Shown here in pieces: positions 10,889-23,262 of a DNA stretch of 64,000 nt. The stretch comes from Anaeramoeba flamelloides (Eukaryota; Metamonada; Anaeramoebidae). The stretch covers positions 15,190,001-15,254,000 of the forward strand of contig JANTQA010000047.1 in NCBI GenBank assembly GCA_027625915.1, in the 5' to 3' direction. A program made the position numbers and the translations under genes. The notes under the pieces are model-generated. The model was given only the letters and a program-made list of their open reading frames with translations, made no database searches and was not told where the DNA came from. The stretch's first letter is position 1. Every line of letters begins with the position of its first letter.

Positions 10889-13760
10889 ATGACTGCAATA
10901 TATTCTTTTCCGATCTTAAATATAAATGAAATTGTAGAGTGCATGGAAGAACTTGAGCTACCACTCACTGAAAAGGAATTGCTGAACCCAAAGCCACAAC
11001 AAATCAAAGCGCTTTATGAAAACTTTGTCGAAATCTTAATGGGGATCACAAAAAAAGCAACACAGCAACCACAGTTTTCTGCACTTGAAATTTTTGAATA
11101 CCCAGACATGCACGAACACTCTGTTGTTGAAATTGCATTTTTAAAAAATCTAATAACTTTGATGATCGCTGCTGGTGTTCATAATTTTTCTTTAAAAGAT
11201 CTTATCGCTCCTACTTCTGAAAACACAAGAAGAAATTTAAGTGCTTTAATCAACTTTACAAAATTTCGAGAAGAACGTTTGTCAGTCTACCAAGACTTTA
11301 ATATGGAAAATGTTAGTTCTCGTCTCCTTTCTATTTCTTTTACTTTTTCTATTTCTAGTTATTATTGTTTTTTTCTTTTTCTTTGGCTTTGTGTTTCATT
11401 CAAAAACTAATTTTCATCATAAAAAAAAAAAAAAAAACTTTCAATTTTTTATATGCCAAAAGGAAGCTTTTATGGAAAAAAAAGAACAAGAAGAAGAACA
11501 AAATAAACAATTAAAAAACGAACTTCGTCAATTAAAGTATGTCCTCGTATTCTTGATCTATTTCTTTCTTTTTAAATTCTTATTCAAAAAATTCTAATTG
11601 ATCTATTTCCAAATTATTCGTTAATAATTAATTTTTTAAAATAAAATAATTTAAAAACTATCTTTTCGATTATTTTTTTAGTTCAAGAATTAAATTAAAA
11701 CAACCTGAAATTGAAAAGTCCAAAATGGAGAACGAGAATCTATTAGAAAGAATTAAACTTGCAAAACAAAAAAAGTTAGAGTTAGAGCAACTAAATTTAG
11801 AAATAAGACAAAAAAAAAAAGAACAAATTGAAAGAAATGTAAGTATTCGATCTTCTTTAGATCCATTTTTTTTTTTTATTTATTTCTAACGAACTTTTGA
11901 AATTTAAATGTGAGAAAAATGTTATCTCATTAACTTTGATCAATTAATCAAGTTTCTTTTTCTTGAGAGTTTTCAGTTCAACCACAAACAATAAAAAGTG
12001 TACACTTTAAAAAAATTAGATCATCAAATTTTGATTGATCTCTTGGGATTATTAGAAAAAAAATGGAAAAAGTTTTTAAATTGGAAATCTTTAGAAAACC
12101 ACGGAAATCTGAAAATGAAAAGTGAAGCTAATTAAAAGAAGAAACCAAATTAACTTTAAAGAATAACTTATTATTGTATTATCGTCAATCAAATCAACAA
12201 AAACAATTTAGATCAGTTTTTACTGTTATTTTGCAATTACTGGTATTTGAAATTGAATGTTGCTCTTTGTTTTTTTTTTCTAAAAATTTACTCTTTTTTT
12301 GATTTTAAGAGATCGATAGGATATCATATATCGAATGTTGATTAGTTTTTAATTGGTTTTAGATTACTGATAAAAATTGCTAAAAATTTTTTTTACCGTA
12401 TCTACTCAAACCTTAAAAGTAAAAACAATTGATTCACCATTTGAATGATATTTATTAAATATAAAATACATTTTTTGGTTAATAAAATAAAAACCTCTTG
12501 GCTATGAAGAAAAAAATAACAATTTTTATTATTTTTTATTACAGTCAGTTCCACTTTTAAGAAACAAACTTCAACGAAATTTAAGGCACAATAAAAATCT
12601 CAAATTAAGACAAAAAATTCAGATTCTAATAAAATAATTTGTAAAAAAAGAATTTCAAATTCTGTGCTTTAATTTGAGATTTTTTTGTGCCTTAAATTTC
12701 GTTTAAAGTTTGTGTATTAAATTTGAAACTAACTATATTAAATTTGAAAACAATCTTAATAGAAACTGAAAAATCGCATTTTCCAGCTTAATATATGTTA
12801 AATATCTTAAAAAATAATTTTTGATACAAGATCTTTTATTAACCAATAGTGTTTATTATAAGTAAAGTTATTAAAAAGTGTAATATTAGCAAATGTTCAA
12901 TTTTTTTTTTGAAACTTTTTTTTCAAGATCTTGTAGGTCAAAAGAAAGACACAGGAAAAAAGGTTCAACACAATCGTTAATTGACCTTACTTTTAATTTC
13001 CATCTTCCCGTTAGGACTAATATCATCATTATAAGTTTCAATAAAGTTCAATAACATTATAATCCAATGCCCTAACAATTTTTATAATTAAAATTGATTT
13101 TTGAAAAGTTAAAAACAATTGCAATAAAAATTTGCAACAATTATTGTAAATAAGAGAAATAAAAAAAAAGCAAAATATTTTTTTTTTTTTACTAAACAAA
13201 TAAAGAAAAATTATCAAATTACAAAAAATTTTTTTTCAATGATTCGAATAACAAATTTGGCTTTTGTTCATATTTTGAAAGTTAACCAAAATATTGTTGA
13301 GAGTGGTAGTAAAAAGCATTCCTTTAATCTAGAAAATGCACTCAAAAGACGAATTTTTACAAAGTATTATTTCCAAAAAAATCTTAAACGTGCCAATTCT
13401 ACTTTAAAAATGGGATATTTTTTTTGGGTACACACTATTAAATAATGTTTTTTTTTTTTTTTAGATTTTCGGATCAAACCCAGCCTTGATTTTTATTTTT
13501 TGGTTTTGACACCACCCTTAATGTTTACAATTAAAAAACGTATTTCGCTTTTTTTCCGATTTAAAAGTCAAATACCAGGCAAAGTTTAAGCAAAAAGGAA
13601 AAAATACTTGAATTAATAACAAAAAAGGTCTTTTTTGTAAAGTGCTTGTATGTGCATACGAAATGATGAAGCTGAGAAATAAATAATTGAACCATTAATT
13701 TTAACACATTTATATATTAATCATATTTTCTCTGAAATAACAACGCATCTTTAGTACCAA

Positions 13761-13800
<40 letters not shown>

Positions 13801-14702
13801 CTCCAGATAAGTTACAAATAATTTTGATAATCGATCAAGTATTTTGTCAAGTATCTAAAAATTATTTTGCTTTTTTTTCACATTCTAATATTTTTTTTTT
13901 TTTTTTCCCATTATTTTTAATATCATTAAATTGACCCAACTTCTATTATCTTATTGTAACTTGAATAATTTTTTATTAATTAATCCATATATTGAATAAA
14001 TAGCGAAACAATCAAAAAAAATTAAACCAAATCCAAGAAACGAATAAAATCTTAGAATCACAGATTGTGAGAAGTCCTGAAAAAATCTTAAATCATGTTG
14101 AAGAATTAAAGCAAGAACTTGAGAAGGAAAAGGAAGAAATGAAAAACGAAAATGAGAAATCAACAGAATTGATCAACCGAAAGGAATTAATTGAAGAATC
14201 GATTAAACAAATCTCTACATGTAGAAAATACCAAGAAACGTTTAAAATTGCAAAAAGGAAATTTGAAGAGGCCGAGCAACAATTAAAAAAATTACAAAGC
14301 AAGGTGGAACAATTAAACGAACAAAAGGAAAAAGTTGAAAATGAGAAAGGATCGATCAATGAAAAAATTAACAATATTAATCATAAAATAACGGCAATTC
14401 AAAATAAAAAAAAACAAGAAGAGCACAAATTCAAGGAATATGTGTCGGATCTTAATAAAGAAAAGGAAAAAGTGAAAAATGAAAATAATAAAATCCTGAA
14501 GCAAAAAAATGATTTAAATAATAATATTAAAAGAACAAAAGAAAAAATTAAAAAATTGAAGAAAAATCACCAAGATGAAATGAATGTCATTACTTCCAAG
14601 TTTCAACAATTGAAATTAAAAGTGGATCAATACCAACAAAAACTTCATAATCAAATGAGTCATTCACAGAATAAAGAAAATTTAATCCCTGAAGAAATTT
14701 AA
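10889..14702 (+). CDS. NUF2: NUF2, kinetochore Ndc80-complex subunit (450 aa)
   Basis: Four exons can be joined in frame: 10889-11311, 11463-11536, 11682-11838 and 14004-14702. The N-terminal calponin-homology domain begins YSFPILNINEIVECMEELEL and contains FSLKDLIAPTSENTRRNLSA and LINFTKFREERL, which are hallmarks of Nuf2. The rest is coiled coil. Exon 4 holds ESQIVRSPEKI, matching the conserved SPEKL segment of animal and plant Nuf2. The total of 450 aa compares with 464 in human. Nuf2 pairs with Ndc80 in the outer kinetochore and helps hold spindle microtubules. I chose the ATG at 10889 over 10802 because the family starts close to the YSFP motif. Donors are GTTAGT, GTATGT and GTAAGT; acceptors are AAAAG, TTTAG and AATAG. 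The last intron (2,165 bp) contains a family A hairpin element. An open frame at 13239-13445 within it is unassigned. Confidence 0.92.
12542..12735. mobile_element. Hairpin element family A, copy 1 (in NUF2 intron 3)
   Basis: It is preceded by TA and begins CAGTCAGTTCCACTTTTAAG. The whole unit of about 194 bp folds on itself. The right end is more worn than in the other copies (AAACTAACTA for GAACTGACTG). It sits in the last intron of NUF2. Other copies are at 16797, 29623 and 31933. Confidence 0.75.
13767..13797. repeat. (TA)n microsatellite
   Basis: TA tract of about 30 bases inside NUF2 intron 3. Confidence 0.85.
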
Positions 14703-15297
14703 TGCATTGGGAAATTACTTGATTAAATATTATATAGTATTAAATATTGAATAATATTTATTTATTATTGCCATTTCCCTTTATTATATCCCTATTAATC
14801 TCTTTTTTCGATTTTTTAGGTTTAATCTTTTATCGTTATTATTAATGATGAAAAAGAGGTTTTGTTTTGTTATTATTGGATTTGAGAGAATATACCTAAG
14901 TTGTTATTCTCAATAATAATAAAAAACATGAATATGATATTTTTTATTTTTTCTTTGGATTTATTGTATTTTTAAATAATTGTTGATAGATAAAAGTGAA
15001 TTTTATTTTGGGTGTTTATATAAAATGGTCTGTCTCTCTTGTTAAGAAGTATACTTGTTTAAAAAATTTTCTCAATAATCCTGAAAAAAAAAACAAAAAA
15101 CATTATAATAAGGCAGCTTGTAATTGTAATCATCAAATATGCTCTTTCAATTTCTAAAAAATTTCTTTTGTTTATTCCTTGAATAGTTTTTTTTTTTGTT
15201 TGTTTTTGAGGTGAATAATATTTTAATAAAAAGACTAAATATATTTTTTTTAAATTTCATTTGGTTTTATAAGAAACAAGTGTAAATATCGAATGTT

Positions 15298-15631
15298 GTA
15301 AAAAATAGAGTTTTTGCAATTTTAGAGATAAATAAAGAGTTTCATGTAATTAGTCACAAATTTCGTATTAGTAAAGGATTCTAACATTTTGATTTTTGAG
15401 CTCAAAGGTGTTTTAATATAAAATCGTTTGGTAAATACTATAAAATGTTTATAAAATGTTTTTTTTAAAAAATTGAAAGATTGGTATTTACCAAACGATT
15501 TTTTGATTAAAATTATTATTATTCTATTAAGATCATAGGCTATTGTATTTACTATTCCCAAAATTTGGATAAATGCATGGAACTCTTTATTTATCCAAAA
15601 AATTTGAAAAACTCTATTTTTTACAATATTC
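15298..15631. mobile_element. Hairpin element family F
   Basis: The left end TTGTAAAAAATAGAGTTTTT is inverted at the right (CTCTATTTTTTACAA), and AATAAAGAGTTTCATG pairs with CATGGAACTCTTTATT further in. A second nested hairpin is formed by ATCGTTTGGTAAATAC and GTATTTACCAAACGAT. The length is about 334 bp and no target duplication is obvious. The minus-strand open frame inside is a by-product of the repeat. Confidence 0.6.
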
Positions 15632-16796
15632 ATATTCACTCTTGTGTACTAAGTTATTTTTCCCATTAAAATTTTATTAAAACATTAATACCTTGGGATA
15701 AAAAAGAATATTTAACAAAGGGGGATTTCTAATAAACTTTATACTCAAAATTTGCAAAATATACTTACTCCATTAAATAAAATAATTTTCTCTAATAATA
15801 CCAGTAAATTTCTGGTTTACTTTTGAGGAATGTTTATTTTTTATGAAAAAGATATCTTTTCTCAATAAAAATAAAACTAAACGGAGTATTTTTATTATCA
15901 AACTAATTTCAAAGTTATATTTAGAGACTGTTTATCAAAATTTCATTAGATTTTATTATCATTTTTAGTTAAGGGATCAGTCTTCTAAGATAACCAGGAA
16001 AAATTTTAAAATTTGTTATTGATGGTATACTCAACTTATAATTTTTGTATATGCCAAGTGTCAAAAAATTCTGATTGAATAAGATAGCCCTAAATGAAAA
16101 ATATTTTAGTGAGATCGATTTTTTTAATACATTTTTTCTGAAAAAGAAAAAATATTAAATTCATTTTATTTCGCACATTATAATAATTTTTTACCCCTTT
16201 TATTATCATTTTGATCATTATTGCAACAACAAGTCTTTGTTACCTGTAATATTAATATAATTTTTTTTTATTTTTTTGAGATAAAACTTTTGGTTAACCA
16301 AAAAAATGAAATGTTCAACGTCATAATAAATAATTGTATTTTTTTTACAAGAATAATAGTTATAGTAATTAAATTTTTAAAGTCAGTTAAAATTTTTACC
16401 AAGAAATTTTGTTTTTGTTTTAAGATAAAATTTAAATTTTCAAAATAAAATTTTATTGAAGATATTTATAAATTAGTTAATTTTATCCTCAAAATTCAAA
16501 ATCATTTTTTTTTTTCAGCCAAAAATGATTTAAATTGTTAGAAGGATTCTTTTGGATATGACCAAACAATTTCTTTAAAAATTTTTCAAAATTAAAAATT
16601 TTTTTGCAATTTTTTTTTATTTTTTGAAAATCCAGAAAAAGATTTTTTTAAAACATCATATCAAAGAAAAAAAATTTTTTTGCATAATAGATCTCAATTT
16701 AATTGATAAATTGTATTTAATCTTTGATTAAATCTCCATTTATTAAATCATCTTATACTTAAATTAGTTTTATTTACTGAGATTTGAATTGAAATG

Positions 16797-16991
16797 CAGT
16801 CAGTTCCACTTTTAAGGCACAAACTTTCAACAAAATTTAAGGCACAACATAAATATCAAATTAAGGCACAAAATTCAGATTAAAGTAAAATAAATTGTAA
16901 AAAAAAAATTCTAAATTTTTTGCCTTAATTTGAGATTTTTTTTTACCTTAAATTTCATTGAAAGTTTATGCCTTTAAAGTGGAACTGACTG
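16797..16991. mobile_element. Hairpin element family A, copy 2
   Basis: It starts CAGTCAGTTCCACTTTTAAG and ends with the exact inverse of the first bases, GGAACTGACTG followed by TA. At about 195 bp it is almost a perfect palindrome with an A-rich loop. The left flank is TG rather than TA. Confidence 0.85.
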
Positions 16992-18581
16992 TAGTAATCA
17001 TAGAAAAATATTAACCAAATAAAAAAAACTGCTTTCAAAATCAATACTTTGCAACATAAAACCTCAAATATGTTTTCCTCTTTCAAGAATTAACTTAATT
17101 GTTAAACAAAAATAATAAAATACTTTTATTCTTTTTAGATTGGAAACATGCAAATATTGAATTTCAAAACAGAGACTCAAATCAATAAATTGTTTAAATA
17201 AGGTTAACTCGTCTATTTCATAAACCCTGAAACAACTTTCAAAAAAAAATTTTGAGATCTTGACAAGACTTCATTTTATTTTTCAAAAATGACTACTCCC
17301 TTATATTTTTTTTGATAAGGGTAATACAATAATTTGATCAATTATTCAAAGAGTATTTTCTTAATTACAAACTTTCAAAAACAATTTTAGTAAACTCTTT
17401 ATTCGATAGAATTTTTTCTTTCCAAAATATTTGATTATTAGAAAAAGGTGTTAATAAAATCCCTGATACCTTTTAATAATCTTTTCGTTTTTTCTTTGTT
17501 TGAGATAAAAACTAAATAAATGTGAAGCCATCAAGAGTAAATCTTTTTATCGGATTTATATTTGGAACTTAATGATTATTTTAAATGGGAGATCAATTCT
17601 TATTATTAAGAAATTTACTAGTTTTTCAAAAGAGAATTTTGGCTAGTAATAAGATATAAACTAGTAGTGTTACAATTTCTTCAAAAATTGTTATTTATTC
17701 AAAGAGTTTTGAGGTTTAAATTTGATTATTTTTCTCTTGTGACTTGGATATTAAAATAATTTGTCAAAATGAAAAAAGATTTTTTAATTTTTGATATCTT
17801 GAAAAGCATCTCTTCAAAAAAAAACCAAAATACTTCTAAATAACTAATAAACATATAAATCCATGACAACAATTTTTGAAAAAAAGGTACTGTGTACCAA
17901 TTCCTTAAAAGACAATCTCCTTATGGACTTGAAATTAAAAAAATGAATGAATTTTGTGAAAATCTAGTTTGTAATCATTTTGTTAACATAAACCAAGATC
18001 TCCTCTAAACTGAGATGTGTTTCATCTTTTGGATTTTAAGTTAGTGTTTTTGCTTGTCACACTAAATTTATTTTCAGAGATGTCATCAAAGAAAATAAGC
18101 CTGAAATTTTTTCAAAAATATGAAAAATGACATAGGCATTCTATTTAGAATACAAAATCAAATTACAAAAAACATTTCACAAATTGATCCAAGTCAAAAC
18201 ATAGTTTTCCCTGTGTGGTTTGTTATTCAGTAATTGAAATTTCAAACCAAGATTAACAAAATAAAAAAAAGTGAAATACCTAAAAGATCAGTTCTTTCCA
18301 AATACAATTAGAAGTCAAAATATGTTGAAAAATCCATTCAATTTATGACCAGTCAAAACCAACAACTTTTTCCAGATTTTAAATGTTATTTAATTTTCAA
18401 CAGAACAAAAAACATTTTTACTCGAAAATAAAATAAAATTTTGTTTGTTATTTTTTTAGAATAAAAAATAAAAAAGACTGCAAGATTTGTTTTATTACAA
18501 GCGCCTTCAGAAAAACCTTACAAACACAAAATCCAAAATCAAAAACAAAAAAAAACTTTTTTTTATTGGTTTCAAAATTAA

Positions 18582-20831
18582 ATGATGAACAACAACCAAA
18601 AACACACTCTCAGTGAGGCGAACGAAAATGAAAAAAAAAAAGAACAAGAAAAAGAAAATGAAAAAGAAAAAGAAAATGAACAAGAAAAAGAAAAGGAACA
18701 AATACAACCCAAAGAAAACCAAAACGTAAATGAAAATGAAAACACACTTTATTTTGATTATCTACCACAACAAAACATCCCAATTGATGGTCAACTTTTA
18801 CAAGGCGATCAACTTTTCTATGCATCAACAACAACTTGCCTGACAAACGATTCGCCACTTCTTAATTCCTATCCAAACAAGGAACAACAGTCAACTTTTG
18901 GGCAATTTCAGCTTCTGGACACCAATCTCGAAGATTTCTCACAAAACCAAACAGGCGATTTACAATTCAATTCAATAAATTTCCCATCATTAAATTATTC
19001 TACTGTCAACCCGCCAACATTGCTGTCTGCAAATATAATATCTCATAATTCTTCTCATGATTCAAATCGAAAACACAACCAAAAAAATTCAAATTACAAG
19101 CAAAGCAAAAGTGATTTTCAAAATCCTGATGGTAACAAGACAAAAAAAAAACAAAGCAACGATTTTTTGCGAACAAATTTCCAAAATGTACCATACTACA
19201 TGAATTCAACAAACACTTTGGATCCAAATTCCCAATACCCGTTACCAACAATTCCTAACGAAAACATTCTCACATTTGGTGGAACAACTACAGCAACACC
19301 AAGAACACCAATAAACCCAAGAACAATAAGAACAAATATAATTGCACCAACTGAAGAAGAGCCAATTCCTCATGACACAGACGAATATCTTGAGTGGCTA
19401 TTTTCAAAAAAAATTGATATTAAAATAACCTCTCTGCTTAAAGATTCATGGAAAATATATTCAAAATACTACGGGGTGCTATTAATCTATTTTTTCATAA
19501 TTCTCTTAATAATTGGAATAATGGTATTACTTATACATGACAATCCTTTTAATTGGGTTGAAAACCATGAATACCACAGCCCTAGAGACGACGACGACGA
19601 AAAATATGACAATTTCTTTAATGCCTTTCGATCTAACCCGACCAAACCACTTTTATCTTCGGTACAGCACCAACAACAAAATTGGCAACAAGAACATGGA
19701 AACTGGTATCAAGATCATCATAAACACCATCACAAAAAGCATCACAATAAAAAGCATAAAAATCATAGTGATCATAAGCATAACACCCAAGAACAAGCTT
19801 TACTTAACGATGGTGATGCAAAAAGTCACGATCATAAGTGCCTTTATAAAAAGAAAGGAGATCATAAAATTAATGGTGCCCATTCGTATTTTAAAAACTT
19901 CCACCACAGCATTTTTCGTTATAAAAAAAGGGGCCTTTGTAAATATAACCTCCTCTCACAGATTACCTCTGTTAAAAATAATCTTTTAAAATCAGTTTTT
20001 AGCACATTACAAAGAAACTTGCCAAGTGGGAAACCAAAAATGCAAGATAGCGAATATAATAATGATCGGAAGGCGTTAAATATTGATGGTACCTTGAAAG
20101 TGAAGCAATCTTCACCCCCTAACAGTTTTAACCCATATCTTCATTTCCATCACCATCATCGTCACCATGGCCACCACCCTTCCAAATACCACGAAGATCG
20201 CAATTCCCATCATGGAGATTATGATGAAGAGTCATATGACTATATGCATGACGATGACTTTTTAATTAGACCAGTGGGCCTTTTATTAGGATTCTTAATG
20301 TCAATATTAATTGCATTTTTCCTTGTTTCAGGATTCCGTATCATTTTGAATATAATCCAGAATCAAAGAAAAGAAAATAACAAATACAAATATAAACTTA
20401 AAATATCAGAACTATTTTCAACATTTGCAACTGGCAAACACCCGTTTTTATATATTTTCCTTTTCTTGTTATTCCGAGCTCTGCTTTCCATTTCCCATAT
20501 CGGATCATTTTTAAATCACTATCTGAGCTTTTCTTCCTTTTGGGTGATCCCCTTTTATATTAATAATTACCAAAGAATATCATTTCTTCGATCTCTCAAA
20601 ATTTCTTTCAAAATCGTACACAAGAATCTTAAATTCACATTTCTATTCCTAATATCACTTGCTGTATTATTTTACCTTGGATTAATGCTATTCTTTATAG
20701 GATGCTATTTTGTATGCCCCTATTTATTTATAACAATTGGCGTTGCCTATAAAAGAATTTTTGGCGTATATTGCCACAATAATAATCAGAAAAACAAGAA
20801 TTTGAGAAATGATCAAGATATTGAAATTTAA
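18582..20831 (+). CDS. Multi-pass membrane protein with His-rich loop (749 aa)
   Basis: This is a single-exon open frame. Residues 1-290 are cytosol-like low-complexity sequence: a KEKENEKEKE tract at 15-40, then Asn/Ser/Thr-rich sequence. A membrane segment lies at about 296-318 (VLLIYFFIILLIIGIMVLLI). A long loop (320-560) follows with His/Lys-rich tracts at about 376-400 and 521-535 and acidic Asp clusters between. Further membrane segments lie at about 563-590, 618-640 and 684-722. The C-terminal block, with LRSLKISFKIVHKNLKFTFL and then G...IGCYFVCPYLFITIGVAY, recalls the layout of DUF975-like bacterial and eukaryotic membrane proteins. That is an impression, not a firm assignment. The His/Asp loop could bind Zn, Ni or Cu ions (inference). 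An AATAAA follows the stop within about 80 bases. Confidence 0.85.
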   Translation: MMNNNQKHTLSEANENEKKKEQEKENEKEKENEQEKEKEQIQPKENQNVNENENTLYFDYLPQQNIPIDGQLLQGDQLFYASTTTCLTNDSPLLNSYPNKEQQSTFGQFQLLDTNLEDFSQNQTGDLQFNSINFPSLNYSTVNPPTLLSANIISHNSSHDSNRKHNQKNSNYKQSKSDFQNPDGNKTKKKQSNDFLRTNFQNVPYYMNSTNTLDPNSQYPLPTIPNENILTFGGTTTATPRTPINPRTIRTNIIAPTEEEPIPHDTDEYLEWLFSKKIDIKITSLLKDSWKIYSKYYGVLLIYFFIILLIIGIMVLLIHDNPFNWVENHEYHSPRDDDDEKYDNFFNAFRSNPTKPLLSSVQHQQQNWQQEHGNWYQDHHKHHHKKHHNKKHKNHSDHKHNTQEQALLNDGDAKSHDHKCLYKKKGDHKINGAHSYFKNFHHSIFRYKKRGLCKYNLLSQITSVKNNLLKSVFSTLQRNLPSGKPKMQDSEYNNDRKALNIDGTLKVKQSSPPNSFNPYLHFHHHHRHHGHHPSKYHEDRNSHHGDYDEESYDYMHDDDFLIRPVGLLLGFLMSILIAFFLVSGFRIILNIIQNQRKENNKYKYKLKISELFSTFATGKHPFLYIFLFLLFRALLSISHIGSFLNHYLSFSSFWVIPFYINNYQRISFLRSLKISFKIVHKNLKFTFLFLISLAVLFYLGLMLFFIGCYFVCPYLFITIGVAYKRIFGVYCHNNNQKNKNLRNDQDIEI

Positions 20832-21009
20832 TTATTTCTTATTTTCTTTTTCTTTGTTTTTTTTTTTTTTTTTTATGATTTTTGCTTTTGAATAATAATG
20901 AATAAAAAAATTATAGAGTAACAATAAAAATATTTATATTTTATTTATTTAGTTGTTTTTCTTTTATGATATTTATTTCTTTTAATAGAGAAGTTTCATT
21001 AGATTTATA

Positions 21010-21549
21010 TAAACTAAAATTCAAAATTTTCCACACAGCTAAAATGTTTCAAACAATCACAATAATACAATTTCATTGAAATTGTCAACAATTTTGAATT
21101 TTTTAAAATATGAAAATCATTTTTTCATCTTTTTAGTCTTTTGTTTTCATTTCATTGTTTGAATTACGTAATTTGTTTCGTTTGATCAAAATTTTTTTCA
21201 ACCATTGATATTATGTTAAATTGAGTTGTTCCAAATAGAGTAATTCAAATAAAATTAGTTGGTAGTATCTAACCATTTGATCGATCATCATTCATAATAA
21301 AATTTAAGCAAATTTACCAATGTATTTTTTTGTTTTGCTCTCTCCAAAATTTTTAACACACCCATGATTTATTTGTATTGATAATTATTTATTTATTGTT
21401 TTGTGAATATTGTAATTTATAAAAAAGTGTTAAAATTTCAATTAGTGAATAGTTCCAATTTGGTAAATCTTCTTGAATTGATTAAATAAGTTTTTTTTTT
21501 TTTTCACAAATCGAATTTTGGTGTGTTAAAAATTTTTAATTGGGGTTTA
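21010..21549 (+). repeat. Dispersed repeat R1, copy 2
   Basis: About 540 bp. It starts TAAACTAAAATTCAAAAT and ends AATTGGGGTTTA, with TA on both sides. It lies about 180 bp downstream of the membrane-protein stop codon and is close in sequence to the copy at 30875. Confidence 0.8.
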
Positions 21550-22218
21550 TATTATCAACAAGCTAATTCCAATATCTTGGTATAATTTTTTTTTAAATAT
21601 CTTAATTAAACTAAAGCCAAATAACACAGAGTGGTATATGGGTACTCTTTCAATTTGTTATACTGTTAAAACGATCGAAATCAATCCTATAAAATTATGA
21701 TATTCTATAAAATCAAGATCGAGGTCAACCCTGATACTATCTAAAAAGTTCAATAATAGATAAGAAATTACCAGAATTGTAAAAATATCGCTTTAAAAGT
21801 AATCACAATTTTATGTTATTTGAATTTTTTGAAAAACTTCAATACCATTTTTAAAAATCAAAATATTTATGATTTACAAATAGTGATTGCAAAATTAATT
21901 AAATATTAAAAAAACGAATAAAAAGAAAGAAAAAAGACTTTTGGAACAAAGACTTGTTTTTTTTTTTTTTAATGAAATACAACATTTTCGATGAGTTTTA
22001 TCAAATATTCTTCTCAAAAACACTTTCTTTTTTTTAGATAAGATCATTTTTTTCTGATTTCTTCATGTATTTTTCATTGTTTATTTTTCTTCTTCTTTTT
22101 TTCTTCTTCTTTTTTTCTTTTTCTTTTGAACTTTTTTTTTTTATTATTATTTTTATAATAAACTTTTTTTTCACCAAATGGGACCAATTTTTTTTTATAA
22201 ATATCAATTATTTTTTAG

Positions 22219-22280
22219 AATTAGTATTTGGAGACCAAACAAGAAATAGCAGGATTAAGATACCACCGAAGGATGATTAA
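22219..22280 (+). CDS. Possible orphan last exon
   Basis: After a T-rich tract and a TTTTTTAG acceptor, the frame reads ELVFGDQTRNSRIKIPPKDD and then stops. Base composition over these 60 bases is more balanced than the flanks, which suggests a terminal exon. No upstream exon could be linked, so this may be a remnant. Confidence 0.2.
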
Positions 22281-22935
22281 TATCCATTTGGAATAAAACT
22301 AAAAAAATTAATAGATTTTCACAAAAATTGAAAAACACAAATTCTTAAATCTTTATTGAAAAAATACAAAAAGGTTCACATTGAATTGTTAAATACAAGA
22401 TCAGGTAAAATTCTAAGAGAAATCAATACAATTTCTCTATAATGAACTTCATTATTTAACCAACAATATAATAGTACATTTTTACAAAGTGACCATTGAT
22501 CTTCCAAGAAAAAAAAATTATGTAAATCAATAACGTATCAAAAAAAAATAGAAAAAAAGAAAAAAGAAAAATGTGAAAAAATAATTTCAATTTTGAAATT
22601 TTCAAAAATAAATGTTTTTTTCTAATAACAATTTAAAACCCTTTAAACAATTATAACCCCCCTTTTAGAATTTTTAGTGTGGATTTTTATTTAAAAATGG
22701 TTTATAAAAGCTAATTCACGAAGAAAATATCTGTAGAAAATCAAAATCAACTTTAAGGAACTTGGGGTTATGCACCCATTAGTAAAGTTATAAATTTATT
22801 ATTAAATAAAATTTTTTAATATTTTTTAATTTTTTAGGAACTTTAATAAAAAAAAAAAAATGTTTGAAATAGCCAATTAAACTTTCTCTCTTTTATAGAT
22901 TTAACTAAATTTGAATTTAACCAGAGAAATGAGCC

Positions 22936-22937
<2 letters not shown>

Positions 22938-22975
<38 letters not shown>
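22938..22975. repeat. (TA)n microsatellite
   Basis: TA tract of about 38 bases. Confidence 0.9.
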
Positions 22976-22976
<1 letters not shown>

Positions 22977-23262
22977 TGAAAAAGTAGATATTTCTGAAGA
23001 AAATAACGATATTTGTGTATAATTTCATACTTTCAAATCCAACTCTTAACTTTATGACTTACGAACTGATATAAAAATTATAGTTTTTTAATATAATCAT
23101 TGAAATTTAATTGGAATTAAACCTTATAATGAAAAATTGATTAACTAAATGAATGAAATCGAATTAAAATATCAAATTTTATAAAAGTGAAAAAATAATT
23201 ATTTGCTTAATTATATTATATTTTATTGCCTAGGTAATTATTTAGCACTAACGGGTTGGATG

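Larger units (their letters stand above)
14703..18581. other. Gene-free interval between NUF2 and the membrane-protein gene
   Basis: No gene is supported in these 3.9 kb. It contains two hairpin elements (15298-15631 and 16797-16991). The final 100 bases before 18582 are A-rich and relatively richer in C, as expected of a 5' untranslated leader. Confidence 0.5.

Noticed and set aside
13239-13445. 68-codon frame in NUF2 intron 3
   Set aside because: It begins with ATG and is Lys/Asn-rich, but shows no known motif. NUF2 is already complete without it.
18507-19251. Frames on the minus strand opposite the membrane-protein gene
   Set aside because: Antisense of Lys/Glu low-complexity coding sequence.
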